Source: an uncultured Erysipelotrichaceae bacterium
Lineage (GTDB): Bacteria > Bacillota_I > Bacilli_A > Erysipelotrichales > Erysipelotrichaceae
Direction: 5' to 3'
DNA: 9,208 bases
NCBI GenBank assembly: GCA_902766675.1
Contig: CACXEN010000169.1
Location: 1 to 9,208, forward strand
The notes under the pieces are model-generated. The model searched no databases and was not told the DNA's origin. It was given only the letters and a program-made list of their open reading frames with translations. The translations under genes and the position numbers were made by a program. Of this stretch, positions 1 through 6,648 are shown one piece after another (the stretch's first letter is position 1; every line of letters starts with the position of its first letter).

Positions 1-27
1 CTCTTTTTCTATTTGATTCATGAAAAA

Positions 28-80
28 CTATTAAATAAAACGTGGATATCATCGTGTGGCGTCCACGTTTAATTTAATAG
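28..80. repeat. Long inverted repeat, possible bidirectional terminator
   Basis: The arms 28-46 and 62-80 are complementary over 19 bp with one mismatch, around a 15-nt loop (47-61). The core of each arm is AACGTGGA / TCCACGTT, flanked by A/T-rich sequence. Read on the minus strand, the stem is followed by five T (27-23). Read on the plus strand, the tail is T-rich but interrupted by A. This fits a bidirectional terminator or a dispersed extragenic palindrome. No gene that it would terminate is visible in the window, so the role is inferred from structure alone. Confidence 0.6.
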
Positions 81-100
81 AACCAAATAATATAAACAGT

Positions 101-127
101 GAAGCTTTCAAGAGCTTCTTTTTTGTT
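101..127 (+). terminator. Rho-independent terminator of an upstream operon
   Basis: GAAGCT (101-106) pairs perfectly with AGCTTC (113-118) around a 6-nt loop. Six T follow directly (119-124), then G and three more T. This is the standard intrinsic terminator layout on the + strand. It lies before the promoter at 148, so it isolates the maltodextrin operon from read-through from the left. Confidence 0.8.
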
Positions 128-147
128 TAAAAAACATATAAAAACAG

Positions 148-176
148 TTGACAATGTGTAAACGCTTACATATACT
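148..176 (+). promoter_or_regulatory. Sigma-A promoter of the maltodextrin operon
   Basis: A perfect -35 box TTGACA (148-153) and a -10 box TATACT (171-176, one mismatch to TATAAT) are separated by exactly 17 bp. The expected transcription start is near 183-184, giving a leader of about 38 nt before the first ATG at 221. No comparably good promoter was found in the other gaps of the operon, so this is probably the main promoter for all downstream genes. The spacer is occupied by an operator-like palindrome, so the promoter is very likely repressible. Confidence 0.9.
157..170 (+). promoter_or_regulatory. cre-like LacI-family operator in promoter spacer
   Basis: TGTAAACGCTTACA matches every position of the catabolite-responsive element consensus TGWAANCGNTNWCA and is a near-perfect palindrome with the central CG typical of LacI/GalR-family sites. 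It fills the spacer between the -35 and -10 boxes, so a bound protein would block RNA polymerase. The likely ligand is CcpA (carbon catabolite repression). The operon's own regulator is an alternative, because LacI-family sites overlap in sequence. Confidence 0.75.
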
Positions 177-187
177 GTAATTGAAAT

Positions 188-209
188 GAAACGTTTCCAG
201 AAACGTTTC
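188..209 (+). promoter_or_regulatory. Tandem LacI-family operators in the leader
   Basis: Two identical perfect 10-bp palindromes, GAAACGTTTC, lie at 188-197 and 200-209 with centres 12 bp apart. Both have the central CG of LacI-family operators. They differ from the cre-like box in their flanks, so they are good candidates for the specific sites of the regulator encoded directly downstream. They lie after the predicted start of transcription and end two bases before the AAAGG ribosome binding site (211-215), a position suited to autorepression by roadblock. Confidence 0.8.
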
Positions 210-220
210 CAAAGGTATTT

Positions 221-1243
221 ATGGCTACAATTAAGGACATTGCAAGATTATCCGGCTTTAGTGTTGGGACTGTATCTAGAGTGATAAATAATCATCCTGA
301 TGTTAGTGAAACAACACGTAAAAAAGTATTAGAAATAATCGAACAAGAGAAATTCCAACCAAATATAACTGCTAGAACTTTAAAACAAACGGTTGGCAGT
401 TCGATAATGGTTTTCGTTGTTGGTCACAGCAATCTCTTCTTTGCGGACTTAATTGAAAAGGTTGAACAGCGACTTTACAGTAGTGGAGAAGAAGTCAATA
501 TTGTGACTGTTGATGAAAAAAGTAATCCGCTAATTGAAGCTATACGTGTCCAACAAGATATGAAACCAAAAGCGATGATTTTCCTTGGTGGTAATCTAAA
601 TGAATTTAGAGAATACTTCGGAAAGATTACAGTTCCTTGTGTACTTCTTACTAACTATGCAAATTCTTTGGCATTTGATGACTTATCTAGTTTTTCTACG
701 GATGATGAAAAAGCTAGTAAGCAAGTTGTGAAATATCTATTGAAGCATGGACATAAAAATATTGCAGTATTAGGTGGTTCGAAAGAGGCATCTCAAACAA
801 GCAATCGACGTCTTGAATCAGTTGAACAGGAACTTAAAGAACATAACATACCATTTGATGAATCCAAACAATATATTGAATGTCGTTATTCTTTAGAAGA
901 TGGATATAAAGGAATGCAAAAGGTATTAGAAAATTCACCTGAAATAACTGCAATCTTTGCGTTGAGTGACACGATTGCATTAGGTGCAATTAGAGCAATT
1001 AAGGATGCAGGTAAGAGTTGTCCTGAGGATATTTCAGTTGTTGGTTATGATGGTATCGATGTTGGTAAATATGCGATACCAAGATTATGCACAATTCGTC
1101 AAAATACAGAATTACTCGCACAAAAAAGCGTAGATAATCTCTTATTGAGATTGAATTATAAAGAAAAGATAGCACACGAACTCGTAGAGTTTGAATTTAT
1201 AGAAGGAGAATCTGTTTCTTTCTCGAAAGGAGAAAAAGAATGA
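221..1243 (+). CDS. malR: LacI/GalR-family maltodextrin operon regulator
   Basis: DNA-binding regulator of 340 aa, the usual LacI-family length, acting in the cytoplasm on the operators just upstream. Residues 1-25 form the family's N-terminal helix-turn-helix (TIKDIARLSGFSVGTVSRVIN), followed by the hinge region (about 46-58, with NITARTLKQ). Residues 60-330 are the periplasmic-binding-protein-like effector domain, with the conserved SDTIALGAIRAIKDAG stretch at 249-264 and VVGYDG at 273-278. The ATG at 221 follows AAAGG with a 5-nt gap and gives a standard N-terminus. The gene heads the operon and its last four bases overlap the glucanotransferase start, so it is co-transcribed and probably autoregulated. 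The family assignment is clear. The name MalR, and a maltose-type inducer, rest on the neighbouring genes. No residue in the sequence proves the ligand. Confidence 0.9.
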   Translation: MATIKDIARLSGFSVGTVSRVINNHPDVSETTRKKVLEIIEQEKFQPNITARTLKQTVGSSIMVFVVGHSNLFFADLIEKVEQRLYSSGEEVNIVTVDEKSNPLIEAIRVQQDMKPKAMIFLGGNLNEFREYFGKITVPCVLLTNYANSLAFDDLSSFSTDDEKASKQVVKYLLKHGHKNIAVLGGSKEASQTSNRRLESVEQELKEHNIPFDESKQYIECRYSLEDGYKGMQKVLENSPEITAIFALSDTIALGAIRAIKDAGKSCPEDISVVGYDGIDVGKYAIPRLCTIRQNTELLAQKSVDNLLLRLNYKEKIAHELVEFEFIEGESVSFSKGEKE

Positions 1244-2724
1244 AAAGAGGCGCAGGTATATTACTCCCAATCACCGCACTTCCTTCCAATTATGGAATCG
1301 GAACAATGGGAAAATGTGCTAAAGATTTTGTGGATTTCTTAAAAGAGTCCAAACAGTCTTATTGGCAAATATTACCATTAGGTCCAACAAGTTATGGTGA
1401 TTCACCGTATTCATCTGTTTCTTCTTTTGCGGGAAATCCATATTTGATTGATTTAGATGTATTGATAGAAGAAGGATTGCTTGAAAAGAAAGAAATCACA
1501 AAACAAAAATGGGGCAGTAAAAAAGATGATATTGATTATGGACTCATTTATAATAATCGTTTCATCGTATTGCGAAAAGCGGTCAAAAGATTACTGAAAA
1601 AAAGAAGTAAAGATGTAGAATCATTTATTCAAAAAGAAAATAGTTGGCTAGATGATTATGCATTATATATGGCGATTAAAAATCATCTAAATGATATCTC
1701 TATTGCGGATTGGCCAAAAGAATTGAAATACAAAGAGCCAAAAGCAATAAAAGAAATAAGAGAAGAATTGAAAGAAGATATCCAATTCTATAAAGGTGTT
1801 CAATACTTATTCTTCAAACAATGGGAAGCATTGAAAACATATGCGAATGAAAATGGAATTCAAATTATTGGTGATTTACCTATATATGTCGCAAGAGATA
1901 GCGCAGATGTGTGGGCTTCACCTGAGCAGTTCCAATTAGATAAAAAAAGAAATCCAAAAGCAGTAGCGGGTGTACCACCTGATTACTTCGCAGTAGATGG
2001 ACAACTATGGGGTAATCCACTATACGATTGGAAACAAATGAAAAAAGAAAACTATCGCTGGTGGAAGAAACGTCTTAAACAACAATTTCGTTTCTATGAT
2101 GTTTTAAGATTAGACCACTTCCGCGGTTTTGAAAGCTATTATGCAGTAGATGCGAAAGCGGAAACTGCGAAAAATGGGAAATGGAAAAAAGGTCCAGATT
2201 ATGATTTCTTCGAAAATGTTCAAGATGCGATCGGAAAAGGAGAAATCATCGCTGAAGACTTAGGGTATTTAACCCCGGCTGTATATGAGTTGATGGATAA
2301 AACGGGATATCCAGGTATGAAAGTGTTGGAATTCGCATTTGATCCAAATGATACTTCTGGTAAATATTTGCCACATAGGTATACAGAAAACAATGTTGTA
2401 TATATTGGGACACATGATAACGAACCATTACAACAATGGTTTGAAGAAGCTGATCCAACACATGTGAAAAAAGCGAAAGAGTATTTCGATATACACGCTG
2501 ATGATGATATTAACTACAAGATGATACAAGGCGCATATCGAAGTGTAGCGAAACTAGTAATCGTTCAATTCCAAGATATTCTTGGCTTAGGAAAAGAAGC
2601 GAGAATGAATCAACCTTCCACAATTGGTTGTAACTGGAGATGGCGATATGACAAAAAAGTATTTCCAAAGAAATATGCAAAGAAATATGAAAAACTTGTC
2701 AAAATGTATCAACGAGATGAATAG
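1240..2724 (+). CDS. malQ: 4-alpha-glucanotransferase (amylomaltase, GH77)
   Basis: Cytoplasmic disproportionating enzyme that moves alpha-1,4-glucan segments between maltodextrins and releases glucose, so imported oligosaccharides of any length can be used. At 494 aa it is the normal size for bacterial MalQ without extra N-terminal domains. The N-terminus (GILLPITALPSNYGIGTMG) and the ILPLGPTSYGDSPYSS block (44-59) are typical. Catalytic residues seen by motif are nucleophile D292 in RLDHFRGF, acid/base E339 in IIAEDLG, and stabiliser D393 in GTHDNE. The GDLPIYVARDSADVW block (211-225) and the C-terminal NQPSTIGCNWRWR segment (457-469) are also conserved. The ATG overlaps the regulator stop (ATGA), with AAAGGAG at 1226-1232 seven bases upstream, which suggests translational coupling. 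All key residues are present, so the gene looks intact. Confidence 0.96.
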   Translation: MKRGAGILLPITALPSNYGIGTMGKCAKDFVDFLKESKQSYWQILPLGPTSYGDSPYSSVSSFAGNPYLIDLDVLIEEGLLEKKEITKQKWGSKKDDIDYGLIYNNRFIVLRKAVKRLLKKRSKDVESFIQKENSWLDDYALYMAIKNHLNDISIADWPKELKYKEPKAIKEIREELKEDIQFYKGVQYLFFKQWEALKTYANENGIQIIGDLPIYVARDSADVWASPEQFQLDKKRNPKAVAGVPPDYFAVDGQLWGNPLYDWKQMKKENYRWWKKRLKQQFRFYDVLRLDHFRGFESYYAVDAKAETAKNGKWKKGPDYDFFENVQDAIGKGEIIAEDLGYLTPAVYELMDKTGYPGMKVLEFAFDPNDTSGKYLPHRYTENNVVYIGTHDNEPLQQWFEEADPTHVKKAKEYFDIHADDDINYKMIQGAYRSVAKLVIVQFQDILGLGKEARMNQPSTIGCNWRWRYDKKVFPKKYAKKYEKLVKMYQRDE

Positions 2725-2739
2725 AAAAGGATATAAGAT

Positions 2740-3921
2740 ATGACAAAAGTAGTATTAAAAAATATTGAGAAAGTATATCCAAACGCAACGGATAAGAAAA
2801 AGAAAAGAAAAGATAATCCGGAAAAGACATATAACCTTCGTGTTACAGATGAAGGTGTTGTGGCAGTTGAAGATTTCAATCTAGAAATTGATGATAAAGA
2901 ATTCATCGTACTAGTTGGACCTTCTGGCTGCGGTAAATCCACAACATTGCGTATGATTGCTGGTTTGGAAGATATCACAAGAGGTGAGTTGTACATCGAT
3001 GATGAATTGATGAATGACATTGAACCAAAAGATAGAGATATCGCTATGGTATTCCAAAACTATGCATTATATCCACATATGACAGTCAGACAAAATATTG
3101 GGTTTCCATTAACACTAAGGAAGTTGCCAAAAGATGAAATAGATCGATTGGTAGATCAAGCTGCGGATATATTAGGTATTACTGAATACTTGGAAAGAAA
3201 ACCAAAAGCATTATCAGGTGGACAAAGACAACGTGTCGCAATTGGTAGAGCAATTGTAAGAGAACCAAGGTTGTTGCTGATGGATGAACCATTATCTAAT
3301 CTTGATGCGAAATTACGTAACCAAATGCGTGCTGAAATTATCAAACTACGTCAAAGAATCAATTCAACATTCGTATATGTAACACATGACCAAACGGAAG
3401 CGATGACGCTTGGAGATCGTATTGTCATCATGAAAGATGGTAGAGTCCAACAAATAGGAACACCACAAGAAGTATTTGATCATCCAGCAAACTTATTCGT
3501 TGCAGGGTTTATTGGAACACCACAAATGAATTTCTATGATGGAGAACTCGTTAAAGATGGTGAAACTTATAAAGTAAAATACCAAGATGCAGAAATAGAA
3601 CTATCAGAAGAAAAACAACAAAACTTAAAAGACAACAATGTACAACCACAGAAAGTAACGATTGGTGTTAGACCTGAACATATCTTTTTGACAAATGAAG
3701 AAGGTAAATGCATCAAAGGAAAAGTGGATGTAACAGAAATGATGGGATCTAGTATCCATGTGCATGTTAGAAACGACGGGAAAGAAAGCATCGTAATCAT
3801 TCCGACATTGGATATTAAATACCAAGGTATGCTCGATATGGGCAATGAGATTTCCTTCTCATTCTTTGGAAATGCAATCCATGTATTTGACGAAGAAGGA
3901 AAAAACTTGGAATCAAAATAG
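2740..3921 (+). CDS. malK: Sugar ABC transporter ATPase, MalK/MsmK type
   Basis: ATP-hydrolysing subunit on the inner face of the membrane that powers the two permeases. Motifs in order over 393 aa: A-loop tyrosine Y13, Walker A GPSGCGKST (60-68), Q-loop Q106 in VFQNYALYPHMTV, ABC signature LSGGQ (158-162), Walker B LLLMDEP (178-184, E183), D-loop SNLDA (186-190) and H-loop H216. Residues from about 240 form the C-terminal regulatory TOBE/OB region (IGVRPEHIFL at 308-317). A lysine-rich stretch of about 25 residues (roughly 15-40) is inserted between VYPNA and VAVEDFNLEI, where classical MalK has only a few residues. The start follows AAAAGG (2725-2730), 15 bases after the glucanotransferase stop. 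In some Bacillota a single such ATPase serves several sugar importers, so MsmK/UgpC-like naming is equally possible. The location inside the operon favours maltodextrin. Confidence 0.93.
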   Translation: MTKVVLKNIEKVYPNATDKKKKRKDNPEKTYNLRVTDEGVVAVEDFNLEIDDKEFIVLVGPSGCGKSTTLRMIAGLEDITRGELYIDDELMNDIEPKDRDIAMVFQNYALYPHMTVRQNIGFPLTLRKLPKDEIDRLVDQAADILGITEYLERKPKALSGGQRQRVAIGRAIVREPRLLLMDEPLSNLDAKLRNQMRAEIIKLRQRINSTFVYVTHDQTEAMTLGDRIVIMKDGRVQQIGTPQEVFDHPANLFVAGFIGTPQMNFYDGELVKDGETYKVKYQDAEIELSEEKQQNLKDNNVQPQKVTIGVRPEHIFLTNEEGKCIKGKVDVTEMMGSSIHVHVRNDGKESIVIIPTLDIKYQGMLDMGNEISFSFFGNAIHVFDEEGKNLESK

Positions 3922-3926
3922 TTAAT

Positions 3927-3945
3927 AAGTAAGAAACACTTACTT
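3927..3945 (+). promoter_or_regulatory. Intercistronic hairpin before the binding-protein gene
   Basis: AAGTAAG (3927-3933) pairs perfectly with CTTACTT (3939-3945) around a 5-nt loop, starting six bases after the ATPase stop codon. The sequence that follows (TTATAAAAC) is not a T-run, so this is not a convincing terminator. A modest hairpin here could slow 3' decay of the upstream message or mark a processing point. I found no good promoter in the gap. Confidence 0.45.
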
Positions 3946-3970
3946 TATAAAACAACGTTCTAAAACATAC

Positions 3971-3977
3971 GGAGGTG
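3971..3977 (+). promoter_or_regulatory. Strong ribosome binding site of the binding-protein gene
   Basis: GGAGGTG pairs extensively with the 3' end of 16S rRNA, and the GGAGG core lies seven bases before the ATG at 3983. It is among the strongest ribosome binding sites in the window and better than the AAAGG-type sites of the regulator, ATPase and amylase genes. This fits the need for excess binding protein over transporter. Confidence 0.8.
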
Positions 3978-3982
3978 AAGAA

Positions 3983-5224
3983 ATGAACGGAAAGAAATTA
4001 ATCAAATTAGGATTAGCATCTTTACTAAGTGTAAGTCTTATCGCTTGTGGTAATGGTGCTAACAACGGTGGTGAGGAAACTAACGCTACTGAAAACAAAG
4101 AAGTCACACTAAAGGTGTGGGCACCATCAGAAGATGTTGTGGAAAATGGTTGGCTATCAAAAGAATTGGCAGCTTTTGAAGAAGCACATCCAGAATGGAA
4201 AATGACATGGGATGTTGAAGGTGTAGGTGAAGACCAAGTTAAAGAAAAGGTTACAACAGACGCTGAAAATGCTGCAGATGTATTCTTATATCCAAATGAC
4301 CAAATCTCAGCTTTATTATCTGCAAATGCAATTGCTAAGTTGGGTGGTGCAACACTTGAACAAGTTAAATCACAAAACTCTGATTCAGCAGTAGCTACAG
4401 TAACATATGAAGACGCTGTATATGGTGTACCTTTCACACCTAATACATGGTTCATGTACTATGACAAACGTGTATTCTCTGAAGAAGATGTTAAAAGCTT
4501 AGAAACAATGCTAGAAAAAGGCGTTGTAGCATATCCATTAAACAACAGCTGGTACTTCGCAGCACCATATGTGGCTAATGGATGTACATTATTCGGTGAA
4601 GACCAATTAGATCAAGCAGCTGGTATCGATTTCTCTGGTGAAAAAGGTGCACAAGTAACAGCTAGATTAGTTGAACTTGTAGCTAATCCTAATTTCAAAA
4701 TTGATGCTGATGGATCTGGTTTGGCTGGATTAGGCGATGGTTCTGTTAATGCTATTTTCACAGGTTCTTGGGATTATCAAAACGTAGTTGAGAAACTAGG
4801 TGAAGAAAACGTAGGTGCAGCACCTGTTCCAACAATCGAAATCAATGGTGAAGCAAAACAAATGAAAGCATTCGCTGGTACAAAAGCAATTGGTGTAAAT
4901 GCTAACTGCAAAGATCCAGAAGTAGCTGTAGCATTAGCGGCATTCTTAGGATCTACAGAAGCTCAAAAAGATCACTATGATATGAGAAATACAATTCCAA
5001 CAGATGCAGCAGTTAATGTAGGTGATGACGTAGTCGCAAAAGCTATCTTAGATACAATGGATTATGCATCTATCGTACAACCAAGCTTCCCAGAAATGGG
5101 TAATTATTGGGATCCTGCAACAGCATTAGCTAACGAAATCATCAATGGTCAAGTAACAGCTGATAACGCTGCAGAAAAAACTGATGCAACAAACAATACT
5201 ATGAATGGCAACACTGCTGAATAA
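3983..5224 (+). CDS. malE: Maltodextrin-binding lipoprotein of ABC importer
   Basis: Extracellular solute-binding lipoprotein that captures maltose or maltodextrins and delivers them to the permeases. The N-terminus is a lipoprotein signal: KK at 4-5, a hydrophobic core (6-20) and lipobox LIAC with the lipidated cysteine C22. An Asn/Gly/Glu-rich linker (23-40) follows, then a family-1 extracellular binding fold beginning VTLKVWAPSE (41-50). Aromatic residues expected to stack on glucose rings are present in family-like positions (W156, F157, Y159, Y160, W190, Y191, W263, Y265, W376). FTGSWDY (259-265) is typical of maltose-type binding proteins. The mature protein ends in a polar low-complexity tail (393-413). 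Length (413 aa) is normal. The gene sits between two intercistronic hairpins and has a strong ribosome binding site. Substrate specificity is inferred from the operon as well as from the sequence. Confidence 0.92.
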   Translation: MNGKKLIKLGLASLLSVSLIACGNGANNGGEETNATENKEVTLKVWAPSEDVVENGWLSKELAAFEEAHPEWKMTWDVEGVGEDQVKEKVTTDAENAADVFLYPNDQISALLSANAIAKLGGATLEQVKSQNSDSAVATVTYEDAVYGVPFTPNTWFMYYDKRVFSEEDVKSLETMLEKGVVAYPLNNSWYFAAPYVANGCTLFGEDQLDQAAGIDFSGEKGAQVTARLVELVANPNFKIDADGSGLAGLGDGSVNAIFTGSWDYQNVVEKLGEENVGAAPVPTIEINGEAKQMKAFAGTKAIGVNANCKDPEVAVALAAFLGSTEAQKDHYDMRNTIPTDAAVNVGDDVVAKAILDTMDYASIVQPSFPEMGNYWDPATALANEIINGQVTADNAAEKTDATNNTMNGNTAE

Positions 5225-5242
5225 TTAAGAAAGACATGGATG

Positions 5243-5275
5243 AAGAATGCGGAAAGGATGTCTTTCCGCATTCTT
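5243..5275 (+). promoter_or_regulatory. Strong intercistronic hairpin after the binding-protein gene
   Basis: A perfect 14-bp stem pairs 5243-5256 with 5262-5275 around the 5-nt loop GATGT. A further G-T wobble inside the loop is possible. It is the strongest predicted RNA structure between genes of this operon. It is followed by GCCTTGAATAA rather than a T-run, so it is unlikely to be an efficient intrinsic terminator. The best guess is a 3' stabiliser that blocks exonucleases and raises the amount of binding-protein message relative to the permeases. Confidence 0.8.
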
Positions 5276-5288
5276 GCCTTGAATAAAT

Positions 5289-5294
5289 GGAGGA
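5289..5294 (+). promoter_or_regulatory. Ribosome binding site that fixes the first permease start
   Basis: GGAGGA lies seven bases before the ATG at 5302. An in-frame ATG at 5287 overlaps this same motif and has no ribosome binding site of its own. The start at 5302 is therefore chosen, which shortens the product by five residues. Confidence 0.85.
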
Positions 5295-5301
5295 ATTGCA
5301 T

Positions 5302-6648
5302 ATGAAAGATAAAAATATATCGGTAATAAATGCGATTAAATTCGGAGATATTTGGACGAAGCTATCTATGCTTGTGATGGGTAGTGGTCTATTTATGCAT
5401 AAGCAAAAAATAAAAGGGGTTCTTGTATTCTTGTGTGAGATTGCCTTTATCTTTTATATGGCAACACTTGGAATCGGCAGATTAGCACTTTTTGGAACAC
5501 TTGGTACCCATGAACAGCAAGAAGTGTGGAATGAAGCAAAAGGTGTATATGAATATGTACAAGGTGATAACTCACAACTAATTCTTCTATATTGTATTGT
5601 GACAATGTTTGTGATTGCTGCTTTGATTGTGTTGTGGATTTTACAACTAAGACATTCTTACAAACTTGAAAAACAATTAGAAGAAGGAAAGAAAGTTCCT
5701 ACATTTATTGAAGATATAAAAAATCTATTTAATGGTAATTTACATATAACATTGATGGCATTGCCGATTTTAGGTATCTTGGTATTCAATGTAGTTCCAT
5801 TAACATATATGATTTCCATGGCCTTTACCACATATTCAAAAGAAGGAAATCATTTAGTCTTATTTGATTGGGATGGATTAACGCAATTCATTAAAGTATT
5901 GAGTTTAAAAGGATCCATCGGTAAACAGTTTAGTAGTGTATTAAAGTGGACGATTATTTGGGCGATATTTGCGACATTCTTGAACTATATCTTAGGAATG
6001 ATACTAGCACTTGTTATTAATCGTAAAGAAACAAAGGGAAAAGCATTCTGGAGGTTCTGTTTTATCTTATCTATTGCTGTTCCGCAATTTGTATCACTGA
6101 TGATTATGAGAACGATGCTACAACCTCAAGGTGCAATAAATGTTGTATTACAGAATGCAGGTTTGATTGCTGAGCCATTGCCATTTTGGACAAATGCAAC
6201 ATGGGCTAAGATAACAATCATTATTATTAACTTATGGATTGGTATTCCATATACGATGTTGCAAGTAACAGGTATCTTACAAAATATTCCTGCAGAATTA
6301 TATGAAGCAGCGAAGATGGATGGAGCAGGACCTGTAACAATCTTCTTCAAGATTACACTTCCGTATATGTTGTTTGTAACAACACCATATCTCATTGCAT
6401 CATTTGTAGGTAATATTAATAACTTTAATGTCATCTATCTATTATCAGGTGGTGGACCAACATATGTTGGTGACTCAGCTGGTCAAACAGATTTATTGGT
6501 TACTTGGTTATACAAACTTACAATCAACCAACAATACTACAACATAGGTGCTGTTATCGGTATTTTGACATTCGCTATATTATCAGTCATTACACTTGTG
6601 ACATATCGTAATTCAAAATCTTATAAGAATGAGGAGGCGTTCATGTAA
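5302..6648 (+). CDS. malF: Maltodextrin ABC transporter permease, MalF type
   Basis: Integral membrane subunit that forms the import channel with the second permease. The product is 448 aa from the ATG at 5302. Hydrophobic segments lie at about 38-57, 93-115, 151-174, 212-240, 250-271, 304-323, 358-380 and 413-434, giving roughly eight spans. The permease signature loop that docks on the ATPase is clear: EAAKMDGAG (335-343) followed by ITLP (351-354). The first 150 residues carry two spans separated by a loop of about 35 residues (58-92). This is much smaller than the large periplasmic P2 domain of Escherichia coli MalF, in line with Gram-positive homologues. The gap from the binding-protein gene holds a strong hairpin. 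The stop codon overlaps the next start by one base (TAATG). The importer permease assignment is firm; the maltodextrin substrate comes from context. Confidence 0.92.
   Translation: MKDKNISVINAIKFGDIWTKLSMLVMGSGLFMHKQKIKGVLVFLCEIAFIFYMATLGIGRLALFGTLGTHEQQEVWNEAKGVYEYVQGDNSQLILLYCIVTMFVIAALIVLWILQLRHSYKLEKQLEEGKKVPTFIEDIKNLFNGNLHITLMALPILGILVFNVVPLTYMISMAFTTYSKEGNHLVLFDWDGLTQFIKVLSLKGSIGKQFSSVLKWTIIWAIFATFLNYILGMILALVINRKETKGKAFWRFCFILSIAVPQFVSLMIMRTMLQPQGAINVVLQNAGLIAEPLPFWTNATWAKITIIIINLWIGIPYTMLQVTGILQNIPAELYEAAKMDGAGPVTIFFKITLPYMLFVTTPYLIASFVGNINNFNVIYLLSGGGPTYVGDSAGQTDLLVTWLYKLTINQQYYNIGAVIGILTFAILSVITLVTYRNSKSYKNEEAFM

Noticed and set aside
1..21. Minus-strand ATG at 21-19 reading MNQIEKE out of the window
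   Set aside because: Only seven codons are visible. No ribosome binding site precedes it, and no promoter facing that way was recognised.
1..72. Open + frame from the window edge to a TAA at 70-72 (23 codons)
   Set aside because: It runs through the long inverted repeat, has no recognisable protein features and is short enough to be open by chance. It could be the tail of an upstream gene, but nothing supports that.
2709..3020. Minus-strand open frame opposite the start of the ATPase gene
   Set aside because: It overlaps the Walker A coding region in antisense, shows no ribosome binding site, and its composition mirrors the lysine-rich sense strand.
3887..3951. Possible internal promoter before the binding-protein gene (TTGACG at 3887, TTGGAA at 3907, TATAAA at 3946)
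   Set aside because: No pair of these boxes has acceptable spacing with a credible partner: TTGACG and TTGGAA lack a -10 box at 16-18 bp, and TATAAA lacks a -35 box.
3940..4455. Long minus-strand open frame (171 codons) opposite the binding-protein gene
   Set aside because: It is fully antisense to a well-supported lipoprotein gene and its translation is Ser/Thr/Phe-rich without motifs. It is explained as a codon-bias shadow.
5243..5280. Calling the strong hairpin an operon-ending terminator
   Set aside because: No T-run follows the stem, and the permeases that the binding protein needs lie directly downstream without a visible promoter of their own.
5287..5301. Earlier in-frame ATG for the first permease
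   Set aside because: This ATG overlaps the GGAGGA that serves the ATG at 5302, and no ribosome binding site precedes it.
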